Below, one piece after another: positions 1-10,442 of a stretch of 32,267 bases of DNA. This stretch comes from Funneliformis mosseae (taxonomy: Eukaryota > Glomeromycota > Glomeromycetes > Glomerales > Glomeraceae), in assembly GCA_910592005.1 (NCBI GenBank), contig CAJVPP010000444.1, positions 1 to 32,267 on the forward strand. The letters are read 5' to 3'. Position 1 is the first letter of the stretch. Every line of letters starts with the position of its first letter. Under the pieces are notes generated by a model that did no database searches, was not told where the DNA came from, and saw only the letters and a list, made by a program, of their open reading frames with translations. The position numbers were made by a program, and so were the translations under genes.

Positions 1-188
1 TTATAATCACCATAATATAGTGTTTATACCGCAGGTGATTATATATAGGTTTCACTATTTATAATCACCATAATATAATATTTATACCGCAGGTGATTAT
101 ATATAGTTTACTATATATAATCACCCCTATTTATAATCACATAATTTTTGAAAACCAAAAGTGATGATTATAGACAGGTCTGACTGTA
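1..188. repeat. 58-bp tandem repeat with Tc1/mariner-like terminal sequence
   Basis: A unit beginning TTATAATCACC and containing GCAGGTGATTATATATAG occurs at 1-58 and again from 59, with shortened starts at about 116 and 131. Each unit is itself palindromic, since TATAATCACC pairs with GGTGATTATA. The block ends at 173-188 with GACAGGTCTGACTGTA, whose reverse complement TACAGTCAGACCTGTC resembles the outer terminal inverted repeat of Tc1/mariner elements, with a TA at 187-188. The rest of the element would lie left of the window. No matching inverted end was seen to the right. The repeat is seen directly; the family is inferred. Confidence 0.55.
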
Positions 189-843
189 CTTTTAGATTAT
201 AAAAATTTTTTAATGTATTATATTTGTTATCAATGTTAAAAATTTATCTTAAAAAAATGATTTACAAAAGTCATTAGATTTAATTTTATATAGATCATAT
301 TAAGAAAAATCTTATATCATCAAAATTGATTTACATACTATATTAGAAAATCAGATTAATTTATTTAATTTGTAGAAATTTACAAAATTCACTTGATTCA
401 CTTGAATTATTTTATTAAATTCTTTATATATTTATTGTTTTTGTTATAATTATTATTTTTATTATTTATTTTATTTTTATCATTATAATAATTATCTTAT
501 ATTTTTATATTTCTATTTTATTTTATTTTATTATTATTTTATAGTCAAAGTTTACTAAAATAGTTAATTTATAGTGTAGCAAGTAATTAGCTATAACAAA
601 TTAATTAGAATAACTTTTTGCTTAAGTTATAAATTAACTCAATTATAAGTTTATAAACTTTTTTGCAAGTTTTGTATTATAAATAAAGAAATCAATTTAA
701 ATCTATATATATTTACTTTTCCCTTCAATATTATCCCTTATTTAGGATTTATTGTAATATTTTACACTAACTTGTTATTATTATACAAAAGAAGATATAG
801 ATGATAATGATTAAAAGATAATATTGATTACTAAAAAAATCAT
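189..843. other. AT-rich intergenic, no gene seen
   Basis: Low-complexity A/T runs and short ATT/TTTTA repeats. No reading frame with recognisable protein sequence and no RNA gene seen. Confidence 0.6.
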
Positions 844-1005
844 ATATGGGTTGATTGTTAGGAAAATCAGGTTCTGGAATTTTTTAGCAAAATTGAGATT
901 TTTATTGCATTTTAGTTTTTGATGTTATTAGATTAAAATGTATTAAGCTCTTAATTTTAGTCAAAAATTTCTCAGAACCTGATTTCCTAAAAACACTCCC
1001 ATATG
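844..1005. mobile_element. MITE-like element with terminal inverted repeats, family A copy 1
   Basis: The left arm at 844-876 begins ATATGGGTTGATTGTTAGG and continues to GGTTCTG. The right arm at 973-1005, read on the minus strand, begins ATATGGGAGTGTTTTTAGG and continues to GGTTCTG. The roughly 33-bp arms match closely, with several substitutions and a one-base length difference, and enclose about 95 bp of AT-rich non-coding DNA. Size, arms and lack of coding capacity fit a miniature inverted-repeat transposable element. A shorter relative sharing the GGGAAGATTGCTAGGAAAATC-type arm is at 22356-22445. No target-site duplication could be set with confidence in this sequence context. Confidence 0.6.
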
Positions 1006-3249
1006 TCTTATATGTCTTCTATATTATCTATAACATATATTTTTTTTTATATAATATATTTTATTTATTTATTTTATTTATTTTATTTTTTTGATAACTT
1101 TATGTATTTTATTTTATATAAATAAAGAACATTTTTTTAGCTTAGCAGTATATCTTGTATTTAATGTATCTGATAAATAGTTTTATTAAATAGTTTACTT
1201 TAATCTTTTTAATATACTTGTATAATATAGAGCGTTAACTGAAGCAATACTTCATTATTATTATTATTAAATAAACTGTTAATTGATCGACACTTTCTAA
1301 AATAATTATAAAATAAACTTTCTGCTTACTATTTAAAAATATTACTTCACTTATCACTTATAAATAACCTAAAAAAACTGACTGTAATACTATTAAATTT
1401 ATCATTATAAATTTGATTAAATATATTTTAAATTCTAAAATGTAATAAATTATCAAATTGATTCAAGTATAACAGATACCTATAAGATTTAGAAAAAATC
1501 CTAAGGTTAAAAACTCTAACGTATAGAATTAACTACTACAACCTTTTAACTTAGATATTAAAATAACTAAAAATAAATTTGGTAATACTGTATACTCATA
1601 TAATTCAAATTGAAGTCTATTAATTCATTGTAGATAACTTTATCAGAGGTAAAGTTGCTTATTTAAACTTAGCAAAATGTCTAAACTTTAATTTTACTAA
1701 TTTTTTATTAAAGTTTTGATATAATTTAGCATTTTTATAAGCTTTGATATAGTTTTACATTTTTTAGAAATTCACAAATTTTTAATTAAAATTTTATATA
1801 ATTTTACTAAATTTTATCTTTTACCATTTAGATGACTTGTAAAACTTCTAGATTTATTCAGAAATCTTATTAAAGATATCTTATAAACTGAAATTGATTC
1901 TTTAATTATCTATTTTAGAAGAGCTATAAGCTTAGTATTAGTAATAAAGAGGTTTATTCATAGCTAATATTAATTGTTAAAAATAATTCTCAGATAATCA
2001 ATTTACCTTAAAACTTTTCACTTTCTTTATCTAATCTTATCACTAATATTTTTCTTATATATTTTATCTAAAGAAACATTTGTCTTTTTATTTTTTAAGG
2101 ATTTTTGATTAAATGGATATTGTAATTAAAAAAAATAATGCAATGAATTGTAATTTATGATGTAATTAAATTTTCTTATAGTATAATTAAGTTATAACTC
2201 AATTGAAATTTGAAAATAATTATGAAAATCATTTTTATTTCTGATCATATTATTTCATAATAGATACAGTATATTAATAATCGATACTGATTATCTTATA
2301 ATTATCTTTAGTATCAATTTTTCAGATAATAAAATATCTGATTTTTTATTTACTGAATTAAAATTAGATAAACTATAATTACTATTATTAAAAATATAGT
2401 TACCTTAATAATATTATTATTTTACATTTACCTTTATTTTAATTTTATAATTCTATTTTTAAACTTAGCATTTTTAGATTTAAGCTTAATAGTAACTGTC
2501 CTATTTTCTTTAATTCTACAATTATGATATTAAGTTTACTAATCTTAATTGAATAATATGATATAGTTTTTTTTAATATATTATTTATAACTTCAAGTTT
2601 TTGTCTTAATTCTATTTTTTTAACCCAAATTTTTCACTAAGTTTGAAAATCTTAGTATTCTTTTTCTAAGCTCTATAATCTTGATGAAGAGTTTAATATT
2701 TAATTCTCTTAATAAATTGATGGATTAAATGTTTGATTTATTAATAATAATATTTCTATATTAATAATAATAATAAATCATATAATAAATAAATAATTAC
2801 GTAATTATTCTTGCCAAATAATTTTTTATTATATATAAAAAAATAAATACAAGATGTGAATGTAGTTTATAATATATTATATTAAGATCTATTTATCTAA
2901 CTTTCAAGTAAAATCACTTTTTAACTTTACCCTTTTTATTTCTCTCTCTTTATTAGTCTGAAGCGTAGTGAAAAACTATTATAGTTTAGACTCAGTGATA
3001 CAAAATGTTGATTTATCTGCCTGCTTGACCTATGAGATGATGACGTTCAGTTACTATATTTTTCAGTGTTACTCATGATCATTTCCCAAATCTTATCAAA
3101 TTTATTTAAAAACTTTTTGCATTAAAAAAAAAATTTTTCGCTTTATATATTTTTTTTTATTTATATTGCCATTTTTTCTGAAAAATATGAATTAAAATAA
3201 TATTTTGATGCTTTATTCCTATTTTTTTTTAACGTTTCTTACTGTTATG
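1006..3249. other. AT-rich intergenic desert, no gene seen
   Basis: About 2.2 kb of very AT-rich sequence with A/T homopolymers and TAT/TTA microsatellite-like stretches. No protein similarity recognised on either strand. A short odd palindrome (AAACTATTATAGTTT) lies near 2974-2988. The left end of the helicase relic may have contributed some of the slightly more GC-rich sequence around 2950-3070, but I could not recognise a Helitron terminus there. Confidence 0.5.
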
Positions 3250-3955
3250 TTAAATTGTGTCTTCTTTCAGTATTAATAAAACTAGTTGTCCTTCTTCGAG
3301 CTTTCTTTCTTGTAACCTTTGCAAGTTCTTTATATAAAGCAATCTTTTGAATATAAACTGTTTAAAGGAGATATTGTTTAGTGAATAGATACGTGATATT
3401 GTGACAAAAGAAAGTCCCACCATAAACTTTTTGCTTTTAAGATCAATTTTAGTCTTTTCTAATGTTAGTTCTTAGCTCTTGTACACAGTAATCACCCAGA
3501 TAAGACGTAAGAAAATCTGCAGACGTGAATACTGCATCCTGTTCTTATCTTCTCATGACCTTTTGATAGGCACAATAGGTACAACTTTAACACCTTCTAA
3601 GTTGGTGATTGTGAGTTTTTCATATTTCTCAAATGTGATAAATACTGCTATTGAAAGAGAAGGTGGCCCCTGTTTTTCAAATATGATGTCTTGTATGATT
3701 CCTATTGAGCCATTTACCAATTCACTTTTCATCTATATATTTGCTGTTAATATAATATGTGCACCTTTTGTCAACAGTAATTGTGCTTCAATACCTTTTG
3801 CTGCTTCTAAGTTGGCTTGTTTAGCTTCAACTCCTCCGCTGTGTATACCTACGATCTTGGCAACTGGTCGCTGCAATGATCTGAAGTGAATATTTCTAGA
3901 ATATTTTCTCTACATCTCTGTCACATCTCCTATATCTTTCACGTTCTGGACTTCA
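3250..3955 (-). pseudogene. PIF1-like DNA helicase C-terminal region, decayed
   Basis: Minus-strand translation gives recognisable PIF1-like helicase C-terminal sequence in order: PVAKIVGIHSGG near 3850, AKGIEAQLLLTKGAHIILTAN near 3770, LVNGSIGIIQDIIFE near 3700, LEGVKVVPIVPIKRS near 3580, then WVITVYKS near 3490 and GLSFVTISRI near 3400, ending at a stop at 3250-3252. In the family these segments carry helicase motifs V and VI, the region that binds ATP and DNA. In-frame stops fall where the family has Trp or Gln, for example ANI*MKSEL, KRS*E and YKS*ELT, plus one near 3902. The N-terminal Walker motifs are absent. This is a dead fragment, either of a genomic PIF1-like helicase repeat or of a Helitron. 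The open plus-strand frame over 3479-3889 is its antisense shadow. Confidence 0.8.
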
Positions 3956-5432
3956 CAACAGTCCTCACTGTTTTCTAGTTTATATTAAAAATTTATAAAT
4001 TTAAATTCTGTATTTTCTCTAATAACTAAATAATATGATTAAAATCTTTTTTACTTTAGCTTATAAATCTTGATATTTGTAGATAATAATCACTAATTCT
4101 TAATTTAAATAATAATATTCTATCAATATTTAGTGAATATTTTATAATTACTACTTTTCACACTTGTAATGATTCTAAAACTCTTTTCTGTAAAAATATT
4201 TTTTTTTCTATTTTATTTACTTTATACTTATAGTTTAATAAAACTGATTCAAATTGAATAGTATTCTGAGCAACACTTGATAAAAATCTTTATCCTCATA
4301 TTGATGGTTTTTGCAAATTAAAATAAATCTATTACAAAATCAATTGAGCTATACCTATTAAACTCTTTGATATTTTATTTAGACAAAGTTTAAACTTATC
4401 TTTATATAGATTTACCTTGATGAAAAGATACAAATAAATATATTACAATTTCAATATTTTATTTCTATTAATTAAAATAAATTTAAGATAAGCCTCTAAC
4501 TCAGCTATAAATTGTAAAGTATTTAGAATTATACTACAATATAATATGTATAATATTAAATTTAATATATAGTATTATTAACGTGTAATTCTTGCGAACT
4601 ACGACTGTTAGACGGGGTGTTCGAGCGGTTTATTCTTTTTAATTGAGCAGTAATCTTTCAACAGTTTACAAGCTTGAACTCAGATGATTTATCAAAGTAT
4701 TTATATTATTACAATGAGTTACGATTTGACAGATTGCCAGTAAATTGTATTTATAAATAATGTGTTTATTTACAAGTAAAATAATGATAAAAATAAAGAA
4801 AAGAAAAGTAAAAGAAAATAAAGAAGAAAAATAAGAAAGAAAAGAAATGAAATACTAAAGTTAAAAGGAGATGCAGTAGGCCAGTTTCCTCTAAACTACT
4901 AAAATTATCTTGCTGAATTCCAATCTGTCTCCCCTTTATATGAACTAAAAAGCTACTTATTTATATAAAATAAAATACATAGAAAAATATAACTAACATG
5001 TCTAATATATCAACTATATCTAATATATCAACTATATCAACTATGTCAAATATGTTAAATATGTCAAATATGTCTGACATATCATATATGTCAGTTATAT
5101 TAATCGGTCGATCTTCTGCACCCCATGAGTTGTGTCACATTCATCCGTTCACAATACTATCATTGAAAATACAAATCTTTATGCATTATTGAAAGGTGCT
5201 GATACTATTAGTAAGCAGTGTTGTCATGAAGTATTGTGAGATACTGATAGGACATAGATAGATCAGATAGGATATTTAGGATATAGTGTGAGACAGGTTG
5301 GAACATATAACTGGGACATATAGTTGGGACAACAAATCTCTGGAACATAAAAAATGTACATTATTATTAAAAGTTGCTGATGCTATTGGTAGGTGTTAGC
5401 TGAACTTAACTTGTAAAAAACTTCTTATTTAG
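3956..5432. other. AT-rich intergenic between two transposase/helicase relics
   Basis: Mostly AT-rich non-coding DNA. 4578-4720 is a less AT-rich patch (TTCTTGCGAACTACGACTG and following) that looks like part of a repeat, but I cannot name it. 4998-5100 is a degenerate short tandem repeat, listed separately. An imperfect direct repeat of about 40 bp, GCTGATACTATTAGTA-type at 5184-5223 and GCTGATGCTATTGGTA-type at 5359-5398, lies just upstream of the piggyBac relic. No gene is supported. Confidence 0.45.
4998..5100. repeat. Degenerate short-period tandem repeat (ATGTCAAAT / ATATCAACT type)
   Basis: Short units such as ATATCAACT, ATATCTAAT, ATGTCAAAT and ATGTTAAAT recur in tandem with 9-nt and 12-nt spacing. 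Because the unit is a multiple of three, it gives an open frame of repetitive Met-Ser-Asn-Ile type (4998-5192). I take this as repeat-driven and not a gene. Confidence 0.6.
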
Positions 5433-6780
5433 ATTGCCTTGGTTATTTATCAAGAACTTTTTAAATTACCTTCTCTTGACCAGTATTGGAATGAAAATGG
5501 AAAGCTTCCTATTCACCCTATCTTAAAACAAATATCATTGAAACGTTTCAAACAGATTAAGAAATATCTACATATTTTTTCTCTGTTACATTAATTAAAA
5601 ATTACTTCGATAAATTAGAACTGCTATTTTTGCATATCTGGAATGTTTCAAAGCAACTTTACATACCAAGTATAAATGTTTTTGTAGATGAAATGGTAAT
5701 TCATTTTTCTGGAAGAAGTGTTCATACTGTTCAAATCAAAAACAAACCTACATTTGAAGGCTTTAAAATTTTGTCTCTTTATGATTCTAGATATACTTTT
5801 ACTTTTTTACTAATATCACGTATTATTTTAAGTGATGTAACAAAATAGGTGAACTTAATCAAATTGGATACCAGGTTTATCATTTTGTTAAGCAACTTCT
5901 ATACTATCAACATTCATACAATATATATATGGATAATTATTTTTTCAAGATTCCTCTTTTTCAACATCTTCGGCAAAATAGAATTAGTGCTTGTAGGACT
6001 GTATAAAAGATTGCATCAGGGTTTTCTAAAGAATTAAAATTGGATAAAAACATTAAACTTGATTGGGATGTTCGTTCTGGAGTTGTGATAGATGGTGTAT
6101 TAGCTGTTTTTTAGCAGGATAATGAACTGGTCACAACGTTATCAACAATTCATGAAATTGTTAGTGAGGAGTAAGAAGTAGAACGGAATAGGTAGTAATC
6201 AAGAAAATTAGTATAAATGCAACAAAGGTACGCGTGATGTTTGGTCCAGAATCTAGAAAAAATTAAAAATTCCAAAAATAGTAGATGATTACAACCATAA
6301 TATGAATGATGTAAATATTACAGATTAATTACGTTCATATTATAACACGCAAAATTGGATGCCCAATTTTTTTGGCTACTTGATATTGCAATTATTAATG
6401 CATATCAGATTGTTTAAACTATAGGATCAATGCAAAAACAAAAAGAGTTCTGCAATGAGTTTGTTTAGGATTTAATTAATTTTGCAAATGATACTAGTGA
6501 AATTCAACTAAGGAGTAGTTTGGAGAAGGATGCAAAACGTCAGAAAATAACAAAACATTTTGAGCTTTCAGACTGATGATTAATTCCCAGAAACCACTTT
6601 GTAGAATGGAGAGAAAAACGTAAAGCGTGTAGGTGGTGTATATGGTTAGCAAATAAAAAAGAAATAGATATGGATCGTAAAACACCAAACAGAAGCCAAT
6701 TATGGTGTGTAGCATGTAATGTGCCTTTGTGTTATAATAATGCTAGAAATTGCTTTTTAGAATTTCATACTAATAAATAA
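5433..6780 (+). pseudogene. piggyBac-type transposase (DDE_Tnp_1_7 family), decayed
   Basis: The plus-strand translation follows the piggyBac transposase fold in order. KLPSLDQYW and LKRFKQIKKYLH are at about 5460-5575. VFVDEMVIHFSGRS, the first catalytic Asp region, is at about 5670-5720, followed by NKPTFEGFKILSLYD. IYMDNYFFKIPLFQHLR, the second Asp region, is at about 5920-5975. LDWDVRSGVVID, likely the third Asp region, is at about 6050-6095. A C-terminal Cys-rich domain (CRWCIWL then CVACNVPLC) is at about 6628-6735, ending at a stop at 6778-6780. The frame is broken by several stops (near 5594, 5846, 6006 and 6112, and a cluster near 6170-6210) and by at least one frameshift near 5848. 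piggyBac elements insert at TTAA; I could not identify a paired set of ends. Confidence 0.85.
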
Positions 6781-6822
6781 AATATTTTTGCGAAAGTGAT
6801 TTATTAAACCATAAACTTTAAA

Positions 6823-6861
6823 AGTCACGTGATATATTAGACAAAATTATGTCATGTGACT
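6823..6861. other. Inverted repeat with CACGTG in one arm
   Basis: AGTCACGTGA at 6823-6832 pairs with TCATGTGACT at 6852-6861 across a short AT-rich loop. It lies just after the piggyBac relic. It may be part of the element's 3' end or a chance hairpin. A second hairpin at about 6932-6962 (ATTTTAGCG / CGCTAAAAT) is followed by GGACGGTTTAA, whose TTAA at 6969-6972 could be a piggyBac insertion site. Confidence 0.4.
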
Positions 6862-6972
6862 ATAATTTCAACCAATTAAAATAAAGTTTTTACTATAAAA
6901 ATTCTACTCTAAACCTAATTTACTTTTAATCATTTTAGCGTACAAATTTGTCCGCTAAAATGGACGGTTTAA

Positions 6973-7801
6973 AGAGATAGTAAAAGTTGCTCAATAATTG
7001 ATCAGAAGCTTTTTCATAGATTATTATGTAAAGTTTTTAAATTATTAATACGGATATCATCTGGTACAAAGAGCTTCTACATAGAATTTATCATAAATTC
7101 TACACTTATATTTGTTTGCCAAATCCTCTTTTTGTATTCATTTCTTTGTTATCCTGATTGATAGCAATCAAAAAATGTTATCCGACTCATGAATCTATAT
7201 TTGATTGCGAGTTTTCATTTAAAGATGTCAATGCTAGTTAATCATACATTCTATTTAAAACTTCTATTTTTCGAAGTAATAAAAATAAAATAAAATAAAA
7301 CCAATACATAAAACTTTACCTCAACGTTATCAAATCATCCAACTATATAAAACAATTATCGTAGTATAACGATGTTTTGTATCGGTCTTCGGTATTTTAA
7401 TGAAATTTTGAAATAGTTTGTATCACTTTTTATTATAATACATAAATGTGTGTATATATATTTCTTCGAATAATACAATTGAATGTAAATAGCAAACGTA
7501 TAAACGAATGTTAAAAAATCAAGGTGTGAACATTCCTCATTTTTTAATTTTTATATAATTTAGTTATAACATCTTACAGTGAATTGTCGTCGAATTTTTG
7601 AAATATGAAAAAAATTTAAACATGATTGTATTAATGTAATATATTCTTTCTACCTTTTTATTGGGTTGATTAGAGGGAAATTTATTGAAATTCCATATTA
7701 AAGATTTTAGGCTAATATTAAGAATCATAAATATATTATTAGACATAAAAAGAAAAATATAGCATTGAACCAATTTATCGATAAACAATTTATGCTTACA
7801 C
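6973..7801. other. Intergenic and 3' region of eIF5A
   Basis: AT-rich sequence without a recognised gene. The final intron, terminal exon and 3' UTR of the minus-strand eIF5A gene should lie in the right-hand part (about 7560-7801). The minus-strand frame open through 7564-7881 is eIF5A exon 6 read on into intron. Confidence 0.5.
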
Positions 7802-8787
7802 CTAGGGGCTTCTTTAAAGGCTGCAACGGCTTCCTCCCCCATTGCACTGACGACAGTGACCAAGTATTCCTTACCTATCAAAATAGAATTTTAACATCAT
7901 TAACATAGTAAAACATATAAGCTTAAAATCATTATAGAATGAAACATAATTACCTTCTTCAATCCCTGAAACAATTTGATTATACATTTCACTGCCTTTT
8001 TCGATGCGAACGTCATCCTTGGTGCTGCCATCAGAAGTCATTAAGCTCAAATAACCATCTTCAGCACAGTCAATGACAGTAAACTCAGTACCTGATAAAA
8101 AGAATTAATAAATTTAATGACGAAAAGTTTTGAATGATCCTTTCTATAATAATTAATCAAATAAAGGAAACCAAAATTAACTCACGAGTAACATGAGGAA
8201 CATCCATGTTATGAGTAGAGGGAGAAATATCTTTAATTAAGAATGGTAAATTTAGCTTGCATTTATTTGAACATTAAAAAAATATATATATGTATATATA
8301 TAGTGATCCATCAATATAATTAGTAAAATAAGATTTGATGTTGACATTTTAAGAATCATTTCTCACCTTCAAGCTTCTTATTAGTAAAAATATCGACTCC
8401 GACAAGATGAACTTTCTAAATTAATTATTATCATAATTTTTACTCAGATAAAATTTTATATATTTCATAAGCACAATTAAATATTTCAAAAAAAAATTGT
8501 TTCACAGACACTCCAGTAAATGTTAGCAGGAAAAACATACCGCGTGCCCATGTTTACCAGTCTTACTCGTAGACATTTCAACGATCTTGCATGGCCTACC
8601 TTTAAGAACAACATGACCGTTCTAAACGTTTCAGGTTGTAAACTTATTATAGTATCGTCTTAATAAGAAGGAAAAAAAAAATTTTTTTTCTCACCTTTCT
8701 GAGGGCAGAACATTGCATCGGGTAAGTTGCCGATGCTCCAGATCCTGATGCTGATTCAAACTCATGATGATGTTCGTCGTCTCCCAT
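7802..8787 (-). CDS. Translation factor eIF5A (hypusine-containing)
   Basis: Cytosolic factor that binds the ribosomal E site and helps stalled peptidyl transfer and termination. Exons on the minus strand are 8787-8695, 8621-8541, 8415-8367, 8230-8186, 8091-7954 and 7874-7802, all with GT-AG introns and continuous frame. The start [11 protein letters not shown] is the first ATG, with acidic residues usual for the family. The hypusine loop [12 protein letters not shown] is intact, with the modified Lys at residue 54, followed by [20 protein letters not shown] and the C-terminal OB-fold ending [15 protein letters not shown]. This gives about 159 residues, close to the usual 155-160. The last codons are unresolved: after exon 6 a GT donor at 7801-7800 could splice to 7649-7631, giving a short tail and stop, or to an AG near 7577. 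It shares a 517-bp divergent promoter with the dehydrogenase gene. Confidence 0.95.
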
Positions 8788-9304
8788 TTTGTTTAAAATA
8801 TAAACGAAGATAAAAAAGGGCGAGAAAAGGGGATATTACAATTTAGAAAGTAAAATTTCTTATATACACTTTATGCATAAATGTCTCGGAGTTTCAAAAT
8901 TTAGGACAAAAAGAAAGATAATTGGCTGCGACATTGCATGGGTGTTGATCAACATCTAATCTGAAAATTCATCTTGTCGTACGAAGATATAAAGAAAATA
9001 AGCCTCAAATATAATCAACTATAATAGTATGTTTGGAAAATTATACGGTAAAGTTTATAGGATCTACAAACATGTCCGTTGTTTTTAACGATTCTTGCTA
9101 ATGTGAGAAACTATTCTAATATTTAATTAAAAAATATTTATATCATAATGATCATTAAATCAATAAATTATTTGTAATGATTGCTTGCAAAATCATGATG
9201 TAATTTTTATATCGAAAAGTATTTAAAAGCAAAAAATAAAAACCAATTTTCTTTCGAATCATAATAACAACCATAAAAATAAAATCCTTGTAAAATTATC
9301 GAAA
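8788..9304. promoter_or_regulatory. Divergent intergenic promoter region, eIF5A / SDR
   Basis: 517 bp separate the two start codons, which point away from each other, so both promoters must lie here or overlap the 5' UTRs. An AGTATTTAAAAGC stretch at about 9218-9230, some 80 bp before the dehydrogenase ATG, is the only TATA-like element I would note. No defined operator-like site seen. Confidence 0.4.
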
Positions 9305-10442
9305 ATGTGCTCTAAAGAAGAAACGCCCAAGAATATTGAAGAAGTTACAAAGATCCCAAAACAAGACCTACAAACTCAACCTGGTGTAACGCATGAAATG
9401 ACGCCACGTCCTTTGGTTCATCACTTGCCCACTGGTGATCATTTGGAAGAATATCATGGTGCTTTTAAATTGAAAAATAAGATTGCACTAATTACTGGAG
9501 GAGATAGTGGCATTGGACGTTCGGTTGCCGCTCTATTTTCTTTAGAGGGCGCTTCAGGTATCGCTATTACTTACCTTTCTCGTGAAGAAAAGGATGCGCG
9601 TGAGATAAAAGAGAGAATTGAAAAGCAATCCAAGACCGAAGTCATATTAATATGCAAGGATATTGGAACTGAAGAAAACGCCATTGATGTTGTAAAACAA
9701 GTGATTAATAAATGGGGAAGAATTGATATTCTTGTTAACAACGCCTCTGAACAGGTAATTATCCCATATCAATAAAGTGGCGTAGCACTTTACACTCGAA
9801 TTTTAAAATTGATCTATAATAATAGCATTTGACAGAACGTATTGAAGATTTGTCGAGTGAACAGTTCGAACGAACCTTTAGAACAAATATTTTTGGCATG
9901 TTTTACCTTGCAAAACACTCGATTCCACATATGAAAGAAGGCAGTGTAATCATCAATACAACTTCCGTTACCGCGTACAAAGGGCACCCAATGTTGCTTG
10001 ATTATTCCTCGACCAAGGTAATGAACGATATTATCAAAATATTAATCCATTATGAATAAACATCTATTTTTTAAAAAATCAAATGCGTTTTACACATAGG
10101 GAGCTATCGTCGCTTTCACAAGATCCCTTTCTCTACATTTAATCGAACGTGGAATCAGAGTCAACGCCGTAGCACCAGGTCCAATTTGGACGCCACTTAT
10201 TGCCGCCTCTTTTCCACCCGAAAAAATGGAAAGTTTTGGAAAGCAAGTTCCAATGAAGAGAGCCGGACAACCATCTGAAGGTATTTAGAGGATAAACTTT
10301 AAAGAATTTATTTTTGAAATCTTTTAAATAACCCATTTTATGTGCAGTGGCACCATGCTATGTTTTCCTGGCAAGCAATGATTCAAGCTATATGTCCGGT
10401 CAAGTTCTTCACCCGAATGGAGGATCCGTTATCAACGGTTAA
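9305..10442 (+). CDS. Short-chain dehydrogenase/reductase, glucose/ribitol-dehydrogenase-like
   Basis: NAD(P)-dependent oxidoreductase of the classical SDR type. Exons are 9305-9754, 9826-10017, 10100-10280 and 10348-10442, 306 codons including stop. Cofactor-binding TGGDSGIG is at residues 64-71, NNAS at 145-148 in place of NNAG, and the likely catalytic residues are Asn171 (RTNIFGMF), Ser197 (NTTSVTAYKG), Tyr210 and Lys214 (DYSSTKGA). The C-terminus has VNAVAPGPIWTPL and ends GQVLHPNGGSVING. The roughly 55-residue N-terminal extension with PRPLVHHLP, and the YKGHP segment, match the subgroup typified by bacterial YhdF/YdaD-type and plant 'glucose and ribitol dehydrogenase' proteins, about 290-300 residues long. 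The true substrate cannot be read from sequence. The first intron acceptor at 9825 was chosen because it restores HLTERIEDLS in frame. AATAAA-like sequence follows the stop at about 10566-10580. Confidence 0.93.

Noticed and set aside
1..140. Direct repeats resembling a CRISPR array
   Set aside because: Only two full units, no unique spacers, and the context is eukaryotic; a transposon end explains it better.
3010..3070. Box C/D snoRNA (GATGATGA followed by TTCAG)
   Set aside because: No proper D box with a flanking terminal stem; AT-rich DNA gives such matches often.
3479..3889. Plus-strand 136-codon open frame as a gene
   Set aside because: The minus strand of the same bases gives clear PIF1-like helicase sequence; the plus frame is an antisense shadow.
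4578..4720. Possible LTR or tRNA-like sequence (TGTTCGAGCGG patch)
   Set aside because: No second LTR copy, no primer-binding site and no cloverleaf could be formed.
4998..5192. 64-residue Met/Ser/Asn/Ile-rich protein
   Set aside because: The frame is open because of a tandem repeat with period divisible by three; no start context, partner exon or family match.
7564..7881. 105-residue minus-strand protein
   Set aside because: It is eIF5A exon 6 running on into intron; the residues after KEAP are not eIF5A-like.
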